A DNA stretch of 64,000 bases from Amyelois transitella (taxonomy: Eukaryota; Arthropoda; Insecta; Lepidoptera; Pyralidae): contig NC_083505.1 in the NCBI RefSeq assembly GCF_032362555.1, positions 8,547,501-8,611,500 on the forward strand, written 5' to 3'. This document shows positions 22,606 to 33,294 of the stretch, in pieces. Each line of letters starts with the position of its first letter. Positions within the stretch are counted from its first letter, which is position 1. Below the pieces are notes generated by a model that was not told where the DNA came from, did not search any database, and saw only the letters and a program-made list of their open reading frames with translations. A program made the translations under genes and the position numbers.

Positions 22606-22980
22606 CTAATCGGACAAACAATTATGACAGACATATTGCAGCTCGCCTCCAGTGCAGTCTTCGTGAAACCAGCCTTTGCATTCAAGGCACTGAACCCACT
22701 TCTCATTTGATCTGCTATTTTCATAAGGTTCAAGGCAGCATAAGCAAAAGCAATCATTTTCCGCATCTTCATCTAAATCGCCTTCACCCTTCTTGTTGAT
22801 TTTGTTGGCTTTCTTAGGTTTCTTCTCTTTTTCGGTCAAAACACGCTTTTTCATACTTTTTAACTTCCTTTTTTCTTCTATAGCAGCAATTTCATTCTTG
22901 ATAGGTGTGTTGGTTAGCACCGCTGACTTGATCTTGCGTCTATTAGGCTGGTTCTTTTTTCTTGTTGCAGCTTTTGGTAC
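22606..22980 (-). pseudogene. C-terminal exon of a pogo/Tigger-like transposase with a PHD-like finger
   Basis: Frame open for 124 codons: VPKAATRKKNQPNRRKIKSA, VLTNTPIKNEIAAIEEKRK, a lysine-rich stretch, then a cysteine cluster CFCLCCLEPYENSRSNEKW, VQCLECKGWFHEDCTGG, YVCHNCLSD and stop. The C-x2-C ... H-x2-C ... C-x2-C layout fits a PHD-type zinc finger. This tail is familiar at the end of insect jerky/Tigger-like transposases. With no catalytic domain in the same element it is an orphan remnant. Confidence 0.75.
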
Positions 22981-23107
22981 TTAACGGCCTAACTGATTCT
23001 GGAGAGAACACATTAGAGACAGTAGCAAGAGGAGTACAAGCGTATTTTTATTCTAGACGTATTTTTGCCACCTAGGAGAGTTGTGACAGCGTGTCACAAC
23101 TCACCTA

Positions 23108-26100
23108 AGGTAAAACACCCAATTATCGACACTTTAGCGACGCTCACTAACAATATCTACCATTACTTTGGTTTTTGTGACATTCTGTGGTACTTTGAGG
23201 TATTGAGTAAAACGTCAGGGTGTATTTTATAATATTATAAAGTAAAAATAAGCGTCAAGTTACATAATAAAGAAATATATCAAATAAAAAAAAAAGCTGT
23301 CGTTTTTCCAATAATCGACTGTAGAGTTCCATTTATCTACACCCACTGTTCGACATATTCCAGTTATCGTCACCCAATAATCAACCTATTTCTAATACGC
23401 ATAGCCAAAAATATCTGTAAAGCCTTTTTTCTAGCTTTAAAAATGTAAGAATAATATTAGGAAATTATATGATGTAGAAATTAAAATTAAGTTTTAAAAA
23501 ATCAGTCATTTAATAATTGTGAAAACATAATGATATGTTTAGTACAATTTATAATTATTTAACATAATTTCAGCTTAGCTGACAATTTTTACTATTAGAA
23601 GTATTAGGTATCATCGCCTCAAATGTTAAACATTCGTAAATAAAACATAAAGTTCTTCTTAATATTATTTGACAATTAGTAACAACAGTTTAACTTTTCC
23701 TTAAAAACAATGGCAACTTTTAATCACAGACTTGCTATAACTTACTAAGTAAGTACCTTCTTAATAATAATCAGTCTATATTAAGAGATCTTGCCAATAG
23801 CAATTAAAGCAAAACTTATATCTAAATTAAATCACAAATTGTTATATTAGTACTTATTTAAGTAGCCTTATAAAACTAAGTTCTTGATGGCTTGAAATTC
23901 TTTAAAAATCTTAAAAACAAAATATTCAAAAAGTCTTATTCCTCTTTAAATATAATAAAAGTTAAATAGCAAAAGGTAGATATTTTTTCATTTCGGGTAT
24001 CGTATAGAAACCCCTTTTATTGCACAGCACTGGTGGGGATATTGCCTCAATGATGTCAGACTTTTCATAAAAGATTTTATCTTTTTTTTCCGGCCACTTG
24101 TATGTGTTTCCCACTGAAAAGGTCATTGTACTAATTTCAAATCTATTTCCACGAATACCTTCTATTACGCCTGGGAAGTATTCCCCTTCATACCTTATTA
24201 TGACATAGTTTCCAATGGAATATTTTCTAGATTTCTTAGAAAATCTGATCAGTGGCACATCTTCGGATTGAGTCGAGCTCTCAGATTTTTCATGTTCTGT
24301 TTTTTCTGCATCTATTTGCATATCTAAGCTGTCTTCACTTTCTGCATAATGCACTTCAATGTCCGTATTATCTGAAGATGTGTCATCTGGTTTAGATTTT
24401 TTTATCTTTTTCCCTTCCTTGGTTTTAATTTCTTTCTCCATCTGTCGTTTCTTTTTTTCTTCCGTCTCTCTCAGTTTTAATAGTCTTCTTTCTTCTCTTT
24501 CTTTGGCTTTAATTTCTTTTTGTTTCTCTTTTTCTTTTTTTTCAATGTCTTTCCTTTCATTATATTCCCTCCATGGTTTACTTGTTATAACAAAAGGAAT
24601 TTTTTCCTTCAGTTTTCTTTTTTTTCCTTTGTTTTCATCTTCTCCTGGCCAAAATAAATTTCGCTTAAATGGTGATGGAATAATATATGTACTTTCTCCT
24701 TTCTTTTGAATAAATTTTGTTGTCCCAGGTATTGCCAGCTCTTTCAAAGGTGTCTTTTTTATGGAACTTTGGTTAATTTTTGATGTCTCAGGTCTTGTCA
24801 GCTCTTTCACGGGTGTCTTTTCTGCAGAACTTTGGCCGATTTGAGAATTCCCAGGTCTTGTCAATTCTTTTGAAGGTGTTATTTTTGTGGCAATATCAAA
24901 CATAAACGTATAAGAACAGGAAGTTGAAGTTGTTGGAATAGGATCATTTAAGTTAGAACTTGGGCTAGCGACAGTCAATGAATTATCCAGTATTTCTCTA
25001 GATTTTGGAGCGTCATTTGGGGTGCAAGTGGATGTGGTTGCGTCATATCCTGCATTAGATAGAGTAATATGTGGTAAATAGTCATGATCTAGTTGTATGT
25101 CAAATTGATATTGTACATCTGTATCTGCATTTGTAGCAGAAAGAGATTCTGCAGGATTGATTTCATTAGGATTTGGTATTTCAACGAGGGTCTGGGGTGA
25201 AGTAGATTGCTCATTAACGTGACCTGAAAGTTCAATAGCTTGCTTATTACTAGCCCATATTATGTAGAGCGATAGGTCTTCTTCATTTAAGTGAATGTTT
25301 AAATTTTGTCTGTCTTTATAGTAAAGGTCATTAAATATCTGCAACTTTTCCTTCTGTAGCTTCGCCACTATTTCTTTTTCTAGATAATCAAAAAACAATA
25401 TTTGTTCTGACGAAGCCTCCTTCTTGTTGCGAGACTTTATTTTGGAGAGATCGACGTAGTCAGGGCCAAAGGGATACAATCCACCAGCGCGGAATCCATT
25501 TTTAACAGAACTCTCTGTTATTGATTCCAACGCTGTCTTAAGAACAGGGGCAAAATCTTCTCTTTTTAAATTCATTCCTAAATGTTTTAATTTCCAATCC
25601 TTGACAGCTTTATTCCAATATATTTTCAATGGCCTGAAAATAGCTAGGTCCATTGGCTGAAGGATATGTGTGCTATTTGGATATAATGCCACGATTTCTA
25701 TGCCATTTTGAGCACAAAAGTTCGATAGGTGTAATGTCAAGTGAGATCTATGGCCATCCAAAAAAAACAAGACGGGTTTTGGTATATTTTGCTGTAATAA
25801 CCATGGATTAAAAATGTTGGCAATGTATTCAAAAAATGTACTACTACACATCCAGCCACTCGGAGATCGTCCCATAGCCCAATCTTCTGGAAATTTGGAT
25901 GAAATTGTGGATGGAATTCTTTCATAAGAAAAAACTACCATTGGAGGTGCTAATTGTCCAGCGGCATTTCCGGTAATTAGTACCGTCAAGTTATCTTTTT
26001 CATCTCCAGAAGATTGGTAGACGTGCTTATCACCTTTTTTTGCTAAAACTTTTCCGGCTTTGGGTGATAAATAAAAAGCACTTTCGTCTCCGTTAAAAAT

Positions 26101-27216
26101 TCGCGACGGATCTTCTAATATCTCTCTAAGGTTGTTTTCCTGAAGATAAGAGCTCACTTCCCCAAACCAACGTTTTATACCTTCTTCTGTAACGGCATCT
26201 CGTGCTGTGGTCAAATTTTGGGCCGTTCTCTCAGACAATTAAGGATGTCTCTTAAGAAATAGATTGTACCATTTCTTACCGGGTCTATTGTCGGTAAAGG
26301 GAGTAGTCTTTTTTTGGTCAACGATGATACGTTGCACGCTATCAAGCAACTCATCTCTAGTAATAGGAATGTGTCGTTCAGCCATGTCCAGTATCCATTT
26401 TTCTAAAATAGCTTCCTCTTCTGTTGACAAATATGTACTAGGGCCCATAGAACATTCAATTGGAGTTTTACCGGAAATTTTATCATGTAAGGTGATCCTG
26501 GGAACACCAAACTTTTTCGCTGCCGTTGAAATTTTTTCACCTTCACGGACGGCTGTAATATTGTAACGGCGTATAAGATTTTTTGGGTGCCATTCCTGCA
26601 AACAAAATACTGATGTCGATTACTGGTATATATGGAATTTCCAATCATCGACACAGCTGTCGAATATTGGAAGCAATATTTCGATTTTAATGTTATAACT
26701 ATTTTTAAAAAGCGCAAAAATAACTTAGCAAAAGGATTAATTAAAATGCTCAAGTAAAAAAAAAAATAAGTTTCGACATTCGTCGAAAATTGGAATTTGG
26801 CATAAAAAATAATCCAATAATCGATAGTCCTATTTTCACAGCAAAGGATAACCTTACCATTGAAAAAATATTACTAAAATGTTGTCAACTTGTGTTTTAA
26901 CTCAATAAATAATTTGCTTTTTCGGTAGATTATTATAAATAACATGTATGAGCTATATTTCTCACTCACCTCCTTAGCGATTTTGCTAATAAAACCGGAT
27001 TTTATTAGGCCACTCCGCCAGTCGATGTATCGCTCTACACCATTTTATTAAAAATGGCCGCATGACGTATATGTCATGGGCGATGACATCTTATAATCCT
27101 TGTCTATGAGTTATCCTTGAAATGCGTTCGGAAATGCTAAAGAAACTCTTATTTTTTAAAAATTACTTTTTTATTGTCGAGGAATGGTGCTCTGTCGGGC
27201 TTTGGGTGTTTTACCT
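23108..27216 (-). mobile_element. pogo-superfamily DNA transposon (4109 bp), nested, nearly whole
   Basis: Inverted ends AGGTAAAACACCCAA (exact 15 bp) lie within a TA duplication (23106-23107, 27217-27218). It is inserted in the shorter pogo-like element. It contains a minus-strand transposase (23962-26601). Subterminal zones carry repeated CCAATWATCGA motifs: near 23118, 23308, 23373, 26641 and 26813. Length, TA target and domain make-up fit the pogo/Tigger group of the Tc1/mariner superfamily. Confidence 0.9.
23962..26601 (-). pseudogene. pogo/jerky-like transposase, psq + CENP-B HTH + DDE, one in-frame stop
   Basis: Cut-and-paste transposase. From the minus-strand 5' end: a psq-type helix-turn-helix (ISTAAKKFGVPRITLHDKIS), a CENP-B/Tc5-type helix-turn-helix (EEEAILEKWILDMAERHIPI to KKWYNLFLKRHP), then a TAA codon at 26239-26241, then 758 open residues. 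In relatives a glutamate sits where the TAA is, so one base change would explain it. After the stop come the catalytic acids in FNGDESAFY, FFLDGHRSHL and ILQPMDLAIF, spaced DD35D, then a Ser/Thr-rich region, a Lys/Glu-rich probable coiled coil and a C-terminal SH3/Tudor-like stretch (YVIIRYEGEYFPGVIEGIRG). The first coding bases follow a TTTGCAG acceptor-like site with an out-of-frame ATG just inside, so the true N-terminus is unclear. It could still yield a truncated product; domestication is not indicated. Confidence 0.85.
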
Positions 27217-27596
27217 TAGGTGGCAAAAATCAGGACACCGTCGGAATATTATTTTGTAAATTCGAAACAAGATGCATACACAATAAAACATTACCATGCT
27301 TAGAAACTTAAATAGACATGCTCCATAATAAAATAATGAAAACCCATGTTAGTGTTATAGGTTGTGATATGAACACAATCAAAATATTTATAAAAAAACT
27401 TACTTTTTGGATATTTTTTCGTGCCATCGTCGTGCTCTTGCAACCACTTGCCATGGGCCCCCGTGCTTACTGCGACTAATAGCGCGTCACAAGAGAGACT
27501 ATTGTGCGCTGTTGCTTTTCGGCTAACGGTCACGAATTTTCAGAAATCATCGCTGTCACAACTCTCCTCTGTCACAACTCACCCAGGTCTCCCCTA

Positions 27597-27740
27597 TACA
27601 AACTCTTTCACTTGCTCAACTTTTTCTCCTGCAATCAAAATATTACATGCTGTCATTTCCTTCTCCTTTTCAAAATCAATGTTTTAGTTTTACTTACGTT
27701 TAGGTACTTTCATTCCTTTCTAATTCAAAGCTTCATACAT
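27597..27740 (-). mobile_element. Other half of the split LINE fragment
   Basis: Minus-strand translation EKEMTACNILIAGEKVEQVK, then EFVY, runs up to the transposon junction and matches KVEQVKEFVYLRVGSKFTSD in the copy at 41880. Removing 22187-27594 plus one TA rejoins the two halves. Confidence 0.8.
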
Positions 27741-28004
27741 TCAGTTTATATTCTCCTGTAACTCTTCCGCTGATGACGCCAGTACCTATAACCTGATCGT
27801 CGCACTATGGGAACCGCCCTAAGAGACAAATCTCATAAATGGTTTTTTCATAAGTATGCGGGGATGCATGTATTATACCTAAGGTTATAGCTAAATACTT
27901 ACTCTTTAATTATATATAGGATTCTAATATCTGCCTATTCATTTTTCATAGAAAAGAGCATCTAAAGTTAAAGAATGAGAAGACTACAAAAACGGCTGTG
28001 TAAC

Positions 28005-28200
28005 TTTGATCGAAGAAAATGCCGCAGTGCAGTTTGTTACCGCTTCATCTGCACTGACGCCTTGGAAGCGGCAGTAAACTTAGTACTAAGTTATTTATTT
28101 GACGTCAACCAAAGTTGTTAAACCATACGTTTTGACAATTATTAAGTGATATGAAGTATCCTATAATAATGAATAAAAATTTTGAATTGAATTTGTTTGG
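28005..28200 (+). repeat. Diverged LINE 3' UTR (Jockey/CR1-like family)
   Basis: AAATGCCGCAGTGCAGTTTG, TTACCGCTTCATCTGCAC, CTTGGAAGCGGCAGTA, GACGTCAA follow the order of the LINE tail at 51870-52085, with strong divergence; it is an older copy. Confidence 0.55.
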
Positions 28201-29199
28201 TATGATTTTATAGTACTATAATTTTAGAAATCATATAAGTGTGATACCATTCCAGAAAGCTTAAGATGTCTACTTTATCACAAAAAAGAATGAGCCAATT
28301 AGTGAATTATTATTAAAGAAAAAAAAACATATAGTATACATTATTTGTGCTACTTTCTTCAAACTTTACTTGGAAATTTGACAGTTGCCGAAGTTCTATT
28401 TTTTGTATTATATATTAGTAAATTTAATATAATTTCACGGCAAAAAGTGTTTTTTGCAGTTTTAATGCGTAACACAGTCAAATCTCATAAGATATGTAAG
28501 ATCAGGCAAGATTTTTTTAGAGTACGTTTACTTAGAGTTTTCCTTCGTTATGATTCTCAGTCTGGACAGTCAAAAACGAATGTGACCCAAATATTAGATT
28601 ATGTTTTTATATTTTGCGGTACTTTTATCACCTATTTCTCACAGCATTTTGTTCCGTTCCCAAACAGAACCATTCAAAACCGCATAACCGCATTATGATA
28701 AATTTTTAACAAATAGTTTTGCACACGTCTTCCTTCATTATCTATCTATATATATAAAACTCTTCCGTTACTGAGTGACTGACTGACAGACAACGCACAG
28801 TCGAAACTACTGGTCGTAGACAGCTGAAATTTGGAATGTAGGTTCCTTGGGATATGTAGGGGAGCACTAAGAAAGGATTTTTGGAAATTCAACCCCCAAG
28901 GGGGGGAAAAGGGGTAAAAACGTTTCTATGAAAAATCTTATTCCTTGGGTTTATAAACTTGAAACTTGGCATGAACACGTACATAGGCAAGTAAATATGT
29001 TTGACATTATAAGTTTTTTCAAACTACCCTCCAATCGTGATTTAGGGGGTGCGATTGGGTGACTGATTTATTAACGCACAGCCGAAACCGCTCGGTATAG
29101 GAGTCTGAGATTTTGAACAGAGGTTCCTTTAGTAACATAAGTGAGCACTAAGAAGGGATTTTTGAAATGTCAACCCCCAAGGGGGGGAAACGGGATAAA

Positions 29200-29368
29200 C
29201 TGAGCCGGGGCTGCGGGAAAGTTCTAACGAGATACCGTGGCCCCGGAACGCAAAGCGCAACTGAAGGAACGAGGTGGGTTTTAGTCAGTAAAAGTCTGAC
29301 ACTCCCTTCCGTTCCACCCAGAGCGGGAGAGGTCATTTGATGATTTCCCATCCTTAAAAAAAAAGACT
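29200..29368 (+). repeat. Retroposon 3' end with A-tract inside the Helitron
   Basis: GAGCCGGGGCTGCGGGAAAG, GGTGGGTTTTAGTCAGTAAA, GTCTGACACTCCCTTCCG, CAGAGCGGGAGAGGTCATTT, then a run of nine to ten A near 29357. I recognise the order as a common lepidopteran retroposon tail; its parent LINE is not in this window. Confidence 0.55.
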
Positions 29369-30042
29369 TTGTATGACAACTTTCAGTCGTCTCTTTAACA
29401 TACATAATAACATACATAATTATGTACATACATGCATAACATTAATAACATCACGCCTTTAAATCCCTATTTTGTGTTAACACTACCCATACAAACAGCT
29501 ACGAAATTTGTCCGCATCCATTTTCACCTAAATTCTTAACGTTAATGAGATTTACTTTTTATTATCAGGTCAACCTAATAGCCTCACATGTACGTATAAC
29601 TTCGTAAGAATTTTCTTTAAACTCCTAACCGTTGAGGAGTTGTACCTTCCATCATCAGCTCATTCACATGGGATGATGACTATCAGACGCAAATACTTAA
29701 ACAGATCTATGAAATTGTCAAAAACGTAATTGCCTGTAAATTTGAGGTTTGCCCTTGATTTCCCTGGAATACCATCATCAGATCCTGACTAGGTAACAAC
29801 GGGACCAACTTGAAAGTATACTCTACCGAACAAAAAAAGAATCACGTAAATCGGTCCATAAATCTCGGCGTAATAGGTATGCATAAATAAAACACCCGAA
29901 TTTTATTTTCTATTAACTATCACGAGTTGTCTCGATGCTCGATAGATGGCGTTGGCATCAAGATAGATCGCGCTATGGTTTCGTTACCGTCATTTAGCTA
30001 GGTAGCGTAAAATATTTTAATTTATCGTGTAATTTTAGCAGC

Positions 30043-30098
30043 GCCCCTAGCGGACATACGCGAAACTATATGTAGTTTCGCGTATGTCCGCTAGGGGC
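30043..30098. repeat. Perfect 26-bp hairpin in the Helitron
   Basis: Arms 30043-30068 and 30073-30098 are exact reverse complements around TATG. The arm reads GCCCCTAGCGGACATACG then CGAAACTA. Confidence 0.95.
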
Positions 30099-30327
30099 TG
30101 TAATATGTTACACACTACAAATATTTTGATTTGAAATTATTATTCGTTTGATTCATTAACTTTTAACTTGACTTATTTAACTTATTTTACTCTCTATTTC
30201 AGTTAATTTTTGATTTGTTGATTAGATTTGATATTTTTGATAGTGATAGGTGTCGAAGTGCGAGAAGTCTTAAATATTGGTTAGTAAAAAATACGTATCA
30301 GTTGCGGAAAGCAGGATGGCACTAAAT

Positions 30328-30432
30328 AGGATGGGATGGGACAGGATAGGACTGGACGGGGCAGGACGGGACACAACAGGTTGGGACGGGACGGAACAGA
30401 ACGAGAAGAGACGGGACAAGACGGGAGAAGCC
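30328..30432 (+). repeat. Degenerate GGGAC/GGGAT minisatellite in the Helitron
   Basis: About twenty units of 5-6 bases of the type GGGAC, GGGAT, GGACA: GGGATGGGACAGGATAGGAC and GGGACGGGACGGAACAG. It is one-sided for purines and G-rich. Confidence 0.85.
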
Positions 30433-30834
30433 ATATGAATTTAAACCAAATATAAACATAAAACAGCCCCGCACGATACGGGATAAAAAAATGGGTGAAA
30501 TTTTATGGCGTATCCTTATAATATAAATACATTTGCGCGGGCGAAGCCGCGGGCAAAAGCTAGTTTAGTATAAAATAGAGACTTGTTCATGAAACGTTAC
30601 AGTTCGTCATTATTTTTTGTCATACGCAAAAGTTTGTTAATACTTACTCTCCCCAATGAGTGAATTTTCGTGCACCAGACGCGACTTTAGTCTCATATTG
30701 ATTGATAGTGATACAAATTATGTTGATTCTTTATCAAATTATAATTACGAAACAATTTCACCGAATCTTCAGAAGCAAACATAGGAAAAATCATTGCCAG
30801 TATTCAAGTCTTTTATAACTCAGTTACGACAACG

Positions 30835-33031
30835 CACCGTGGGAACTTTGACTACTTTTCTTATTAATCAAAACTTTTTTTATTAATGATGATATCAACG
30901 TGATTTTTTTCCTGATAATCTTTGATATATGTACAATTAAATAACAAACACTTTATAATTTAAAGTTTATTTATAATAAAAAATGTAGAACAAAAATTAG
31001 TACAGAATTTGTAGACTTACATCTATGTTACAAGAAATATGAATAGAAATAAATAAAATAACTTCGTCAAATATCAAGACAAAATAAAAATATAGCTTAA
31101 GTGAGTGACTGCAAGAACTCTATAGCTTCATCAAAAAGTTCCAAATATTTTTTATTGTAAGGTTTTCTCAAACATGAAATATATGGATCAGAGGTATATA
31201 AAAGTGTGTGTAAAACATCTTCGTTTGTAGCTGTCCTCAAACATTTTCTTGCATGATGAAGCCTGAACTGCCTGTAGTATTTGTTTTGTGACTCCTGAGC
31301 GTCATCTGAGAGTTGTCCAAGAGGCAAAACTGAGAAATGTCGTATAATACTTTCACCATGAATTAACACCTTGTGCACCGAAGATGGCATATAATACCAT
31401 TTATATTTATTAACATACAGTGGTGCTGTATCAAATGCATATTGACCAAATTTCGTGGCATCAATACCTCTACTGCTTGACATAACCTGAAGTATTATAT
31501 ACAATCGTTTAATTAATTCCTCATCTATACCAGTGATTTCTGATGAACATTGGTAATTTTGAAAAAATCTCCTGGCCTGGCATTAGTGTTGCCAGTAATT
31601 TGCTTTGGTTAATCTATATTTTATCCAAGTTCTTCTCTGAACCTTCTTTGTACATAAGCCTTCTCTTCCTTTTTTAAATTTTTGTCTTCTGTAGTTGTGG
31701 CAGACCATTTTGCAAATCCTAAATTGTAAGATAAGTGTAAAATAAGTTCCATAAATCTGATCCAACAAAGCAAAGTGGAAAGTCCATATTGATAAGAAGC
31801 TTCGTCGACAGGTTTGTTTTGAACTTTTTCTAAATTGTTCATCTCTGTTGGTCTTGCAAAGGGTATATACAGCACTCGATGAAGTTTCTGATAAAACCTG
31901 AGCCACTTTACCGTCAATCATAGCTAAAAATAATGTGTGTTTTATTTCAATACCTTCTCCATTATGATTGATTAGGGAAGAAGACTTAAGAGCTGAAATT
32001 TGAGCATTAATTTCATCGACTACTTGTTTCATCTTCTCTGGAGTCTCTTTTGAAAATTCTACTAAAATAGGTCAACAAAATCTGACTGATGATGGAGTAG
32101 GATTACACCACAAAACTTCATTAGTATTGGTATCATTAAGTCTCAGGGGCACAAGGGATGATATAAATAAATTAGAGTCTGAAATCAACTCACTCTCTTC
32201 AGGCAGGACTTGTTTGTATTCGTTTTGTGCACTTGAGCCATCACAGCCCCATTTGGAATGTAATGTTAAGTAAGTTGAACTAACTTTATAAACATCACTA
32301 ATTTTTAAAAGCCTAGCTGAAGTGTGATCTAAAAGATCTTGCAATTTGATGTTTGCTTTGATGTTTGTTATTTCAATGCTCGATTCTAGCGGATACCACA
32401 TCCGTTTAGCTTCATGAATCAACTTGTATGAAGGAAATAATAAGCAGTTTTTATGATCAAACAATTCCTCATATTTTCATACTGTGATTTACTCAGATTT
32501 AATTCTATGAAGATGCTGAGAGCTTCTTCTTGTGAATAAGCAGTAACCTGTTCGTTAAGAAGACTCTTGCGTATTTCACTCTTCTTTTCTGCCGGCAACA
32601 TTCGTAAAACTTCAACAATGAAGGCTTCTTCTACTTCGCCTTGAGACCTTAAGCCTTGTATGTTTGAGTTCAATATAAAATCGAGCCCACATGTATCAAG
32701 CAATTCCTTGTTTTTACGTCTCTTTGTACTTTCTGAACTATCTTCATACGTTTTAGAAGGCCTTCCCCTTTTTCCTGCTGATGTCGAAGGTTCCGATTGA
32801 CATGTAGGATCTTCTAGCTTCACAGTAAATTTACTATCCAGCCAACTGCTGTTTTGACTTAAAAACTGATCTTTCTTTCGACCCGCTTTAGTACCTATAG
32901 CGTGTCGGTGTTGGCATAGAGAAGACATTTGACGAGTAACTCATTCATCCATAGTCCACTTTCAGACTGTTTCATATCTGTCAAGCAACTATCCGTAAAT
33001 AGGTTGAACAGCCCGGTGAAAAGCCACGGTG
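30835..33031 (-). mobile_element. Transib/RAG1-like DNA transposon relic (ends tentative)
   Basis: The decayed RAG1-like transposase at 31097-32928 is bracketed by CACCGTGG (30835) and CCACGGTG (33024-33031), the placement and orientation expected for Transib ends, which start CAC like RAG heptamers. Pairing does not continue beyond eight bases, and the flanking 5-mers (CAACG, TTTTT) are not a duplication, so these borders may be chance. Confidence 0.4.
31097..32928 (-). pseudogene. RAG1/Transib-family transposase, decayed
   Basis: Four minus-strand open pieces in different frames (32928-32419, 32464-32072, 32032-31583 with 31917-31621, 31504-31097) line up end to end with one transposase of the Transib/RAG1 superfamily. 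The motifs around the catalytic acids survive: HSKWGCDGSSAQNEYKQ (compare RAG1 ESCDGMGD), FLAMIDGKVAQVL (compare LMLADESDHETL) and RKCLRTATNEDVLHTLLYTS (compare SKCYEMEDVLKHHWLYTS). Also matching RAG1 is SVHKVLIHGESII then GQLSDDAQESQNKYYRQFR. The N-terminal part has a Lys/Arg-rich GKRGRPSKTYEDSSESTKRR. At least three frame changes are needed, so it is dead. No RAG2-like gene is nearby. Confidence 0.8.
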
Positions 33032-33294
33032 TTTTTACATATTTAATTATAGTTTACTTAGGTTTATTATTTGTCTAGTTCAATTTTAAATTTATTTTGA
33101 ATTAACTGTTTGTCAGTACATGTCTTATCTTTAGTCTATGTAGTCCGCACCGTGTCCGCACCCCACCCAACGTCTAATTGTCTGTGGTTTTAATCATATG
33201 ATCAATGCTCCATTTCATTCATTCATTCTGTCTGTATTAACTGTAGGGCTTAAAGTAGAATTTGTTAAAATTACAGAGAGGGAATAATTACATT

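Larger units (their letters stand above)
22187..27594 (-). mobile_element. pogo/Tigger-like DNA transposon, internally deleted (host of a second element)
   Basis: Outer terminal repeats begin GGGGAGACCTAGGAAGG on the left and, complemented, GGGGAGACCTGGGTGAG on the right, each running into GTTGTGACA. The flanks duplicate TA (22185-22186 and 27595-27596), and the uninterrupted LINE copy near 41903 shows the empty TATA site. Without the nested element it is only about 1.3 kb. What remains on the minus strand is a short first exon (27427-27404, MARKNIQK then GTAAGT) and a last exon ending in a PHD-like finger (22980-22606). The transposase core is gone, so this copy cannot move by itself. The 9-mer GTTGTGACA occurs seven times near its ends and around the inner insertion. 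Confidence 0.85.
28741..30563 (+). mobile_element. Helitron (non-autonomous, ~1.8 kb)
   Basis: Starts TCTATCTATATATATAAAAC after an A. It ends with a GC-rich hairpin (CGCGG/CCGCG stem, loop GCGAAG) followed by AAAAGCTAG, with T next: 5'-TC, 3' hairpin plus CTRR, insertion between A and T, as Helitrons do. The next bases, CTCTTCCGTTACTGAGTGAC, are the familiar 5' region of lepidopteran Helitrons. No Rep/helicase frame is present. Inside are a second, partial 5'-like unit near 29060, an inserted retroposon tail, a perfect hairpin and a minisatellite. If the first TCTA is a chance addition the start is 28745. Confidence 0.85.

Noticed and set aside
24359-24709. Plus-strand frame of 116 codons rich in Ser/Phe
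   Set aside because: Antisense shadow of the Lys/Glu-rich coiled coil of the pogo transposase.
28345-28698. Plus-strand frame of 117 codons
   Set aside because: AT-rich composition, no recognisable domain, no splice context; most likely chance.
30328-30432. G-quadruplex or telomere-like array
   Set aside because: Units are irregular GGGAC/GGGAT and not TTAGG, with no regular spacing; a simple minisatellite explains it.
28741-30563. LTR or virus-like element
   Set aside because: No direct terminal repeats, primer site or retroelement frame; the ends are those of a Helitron.
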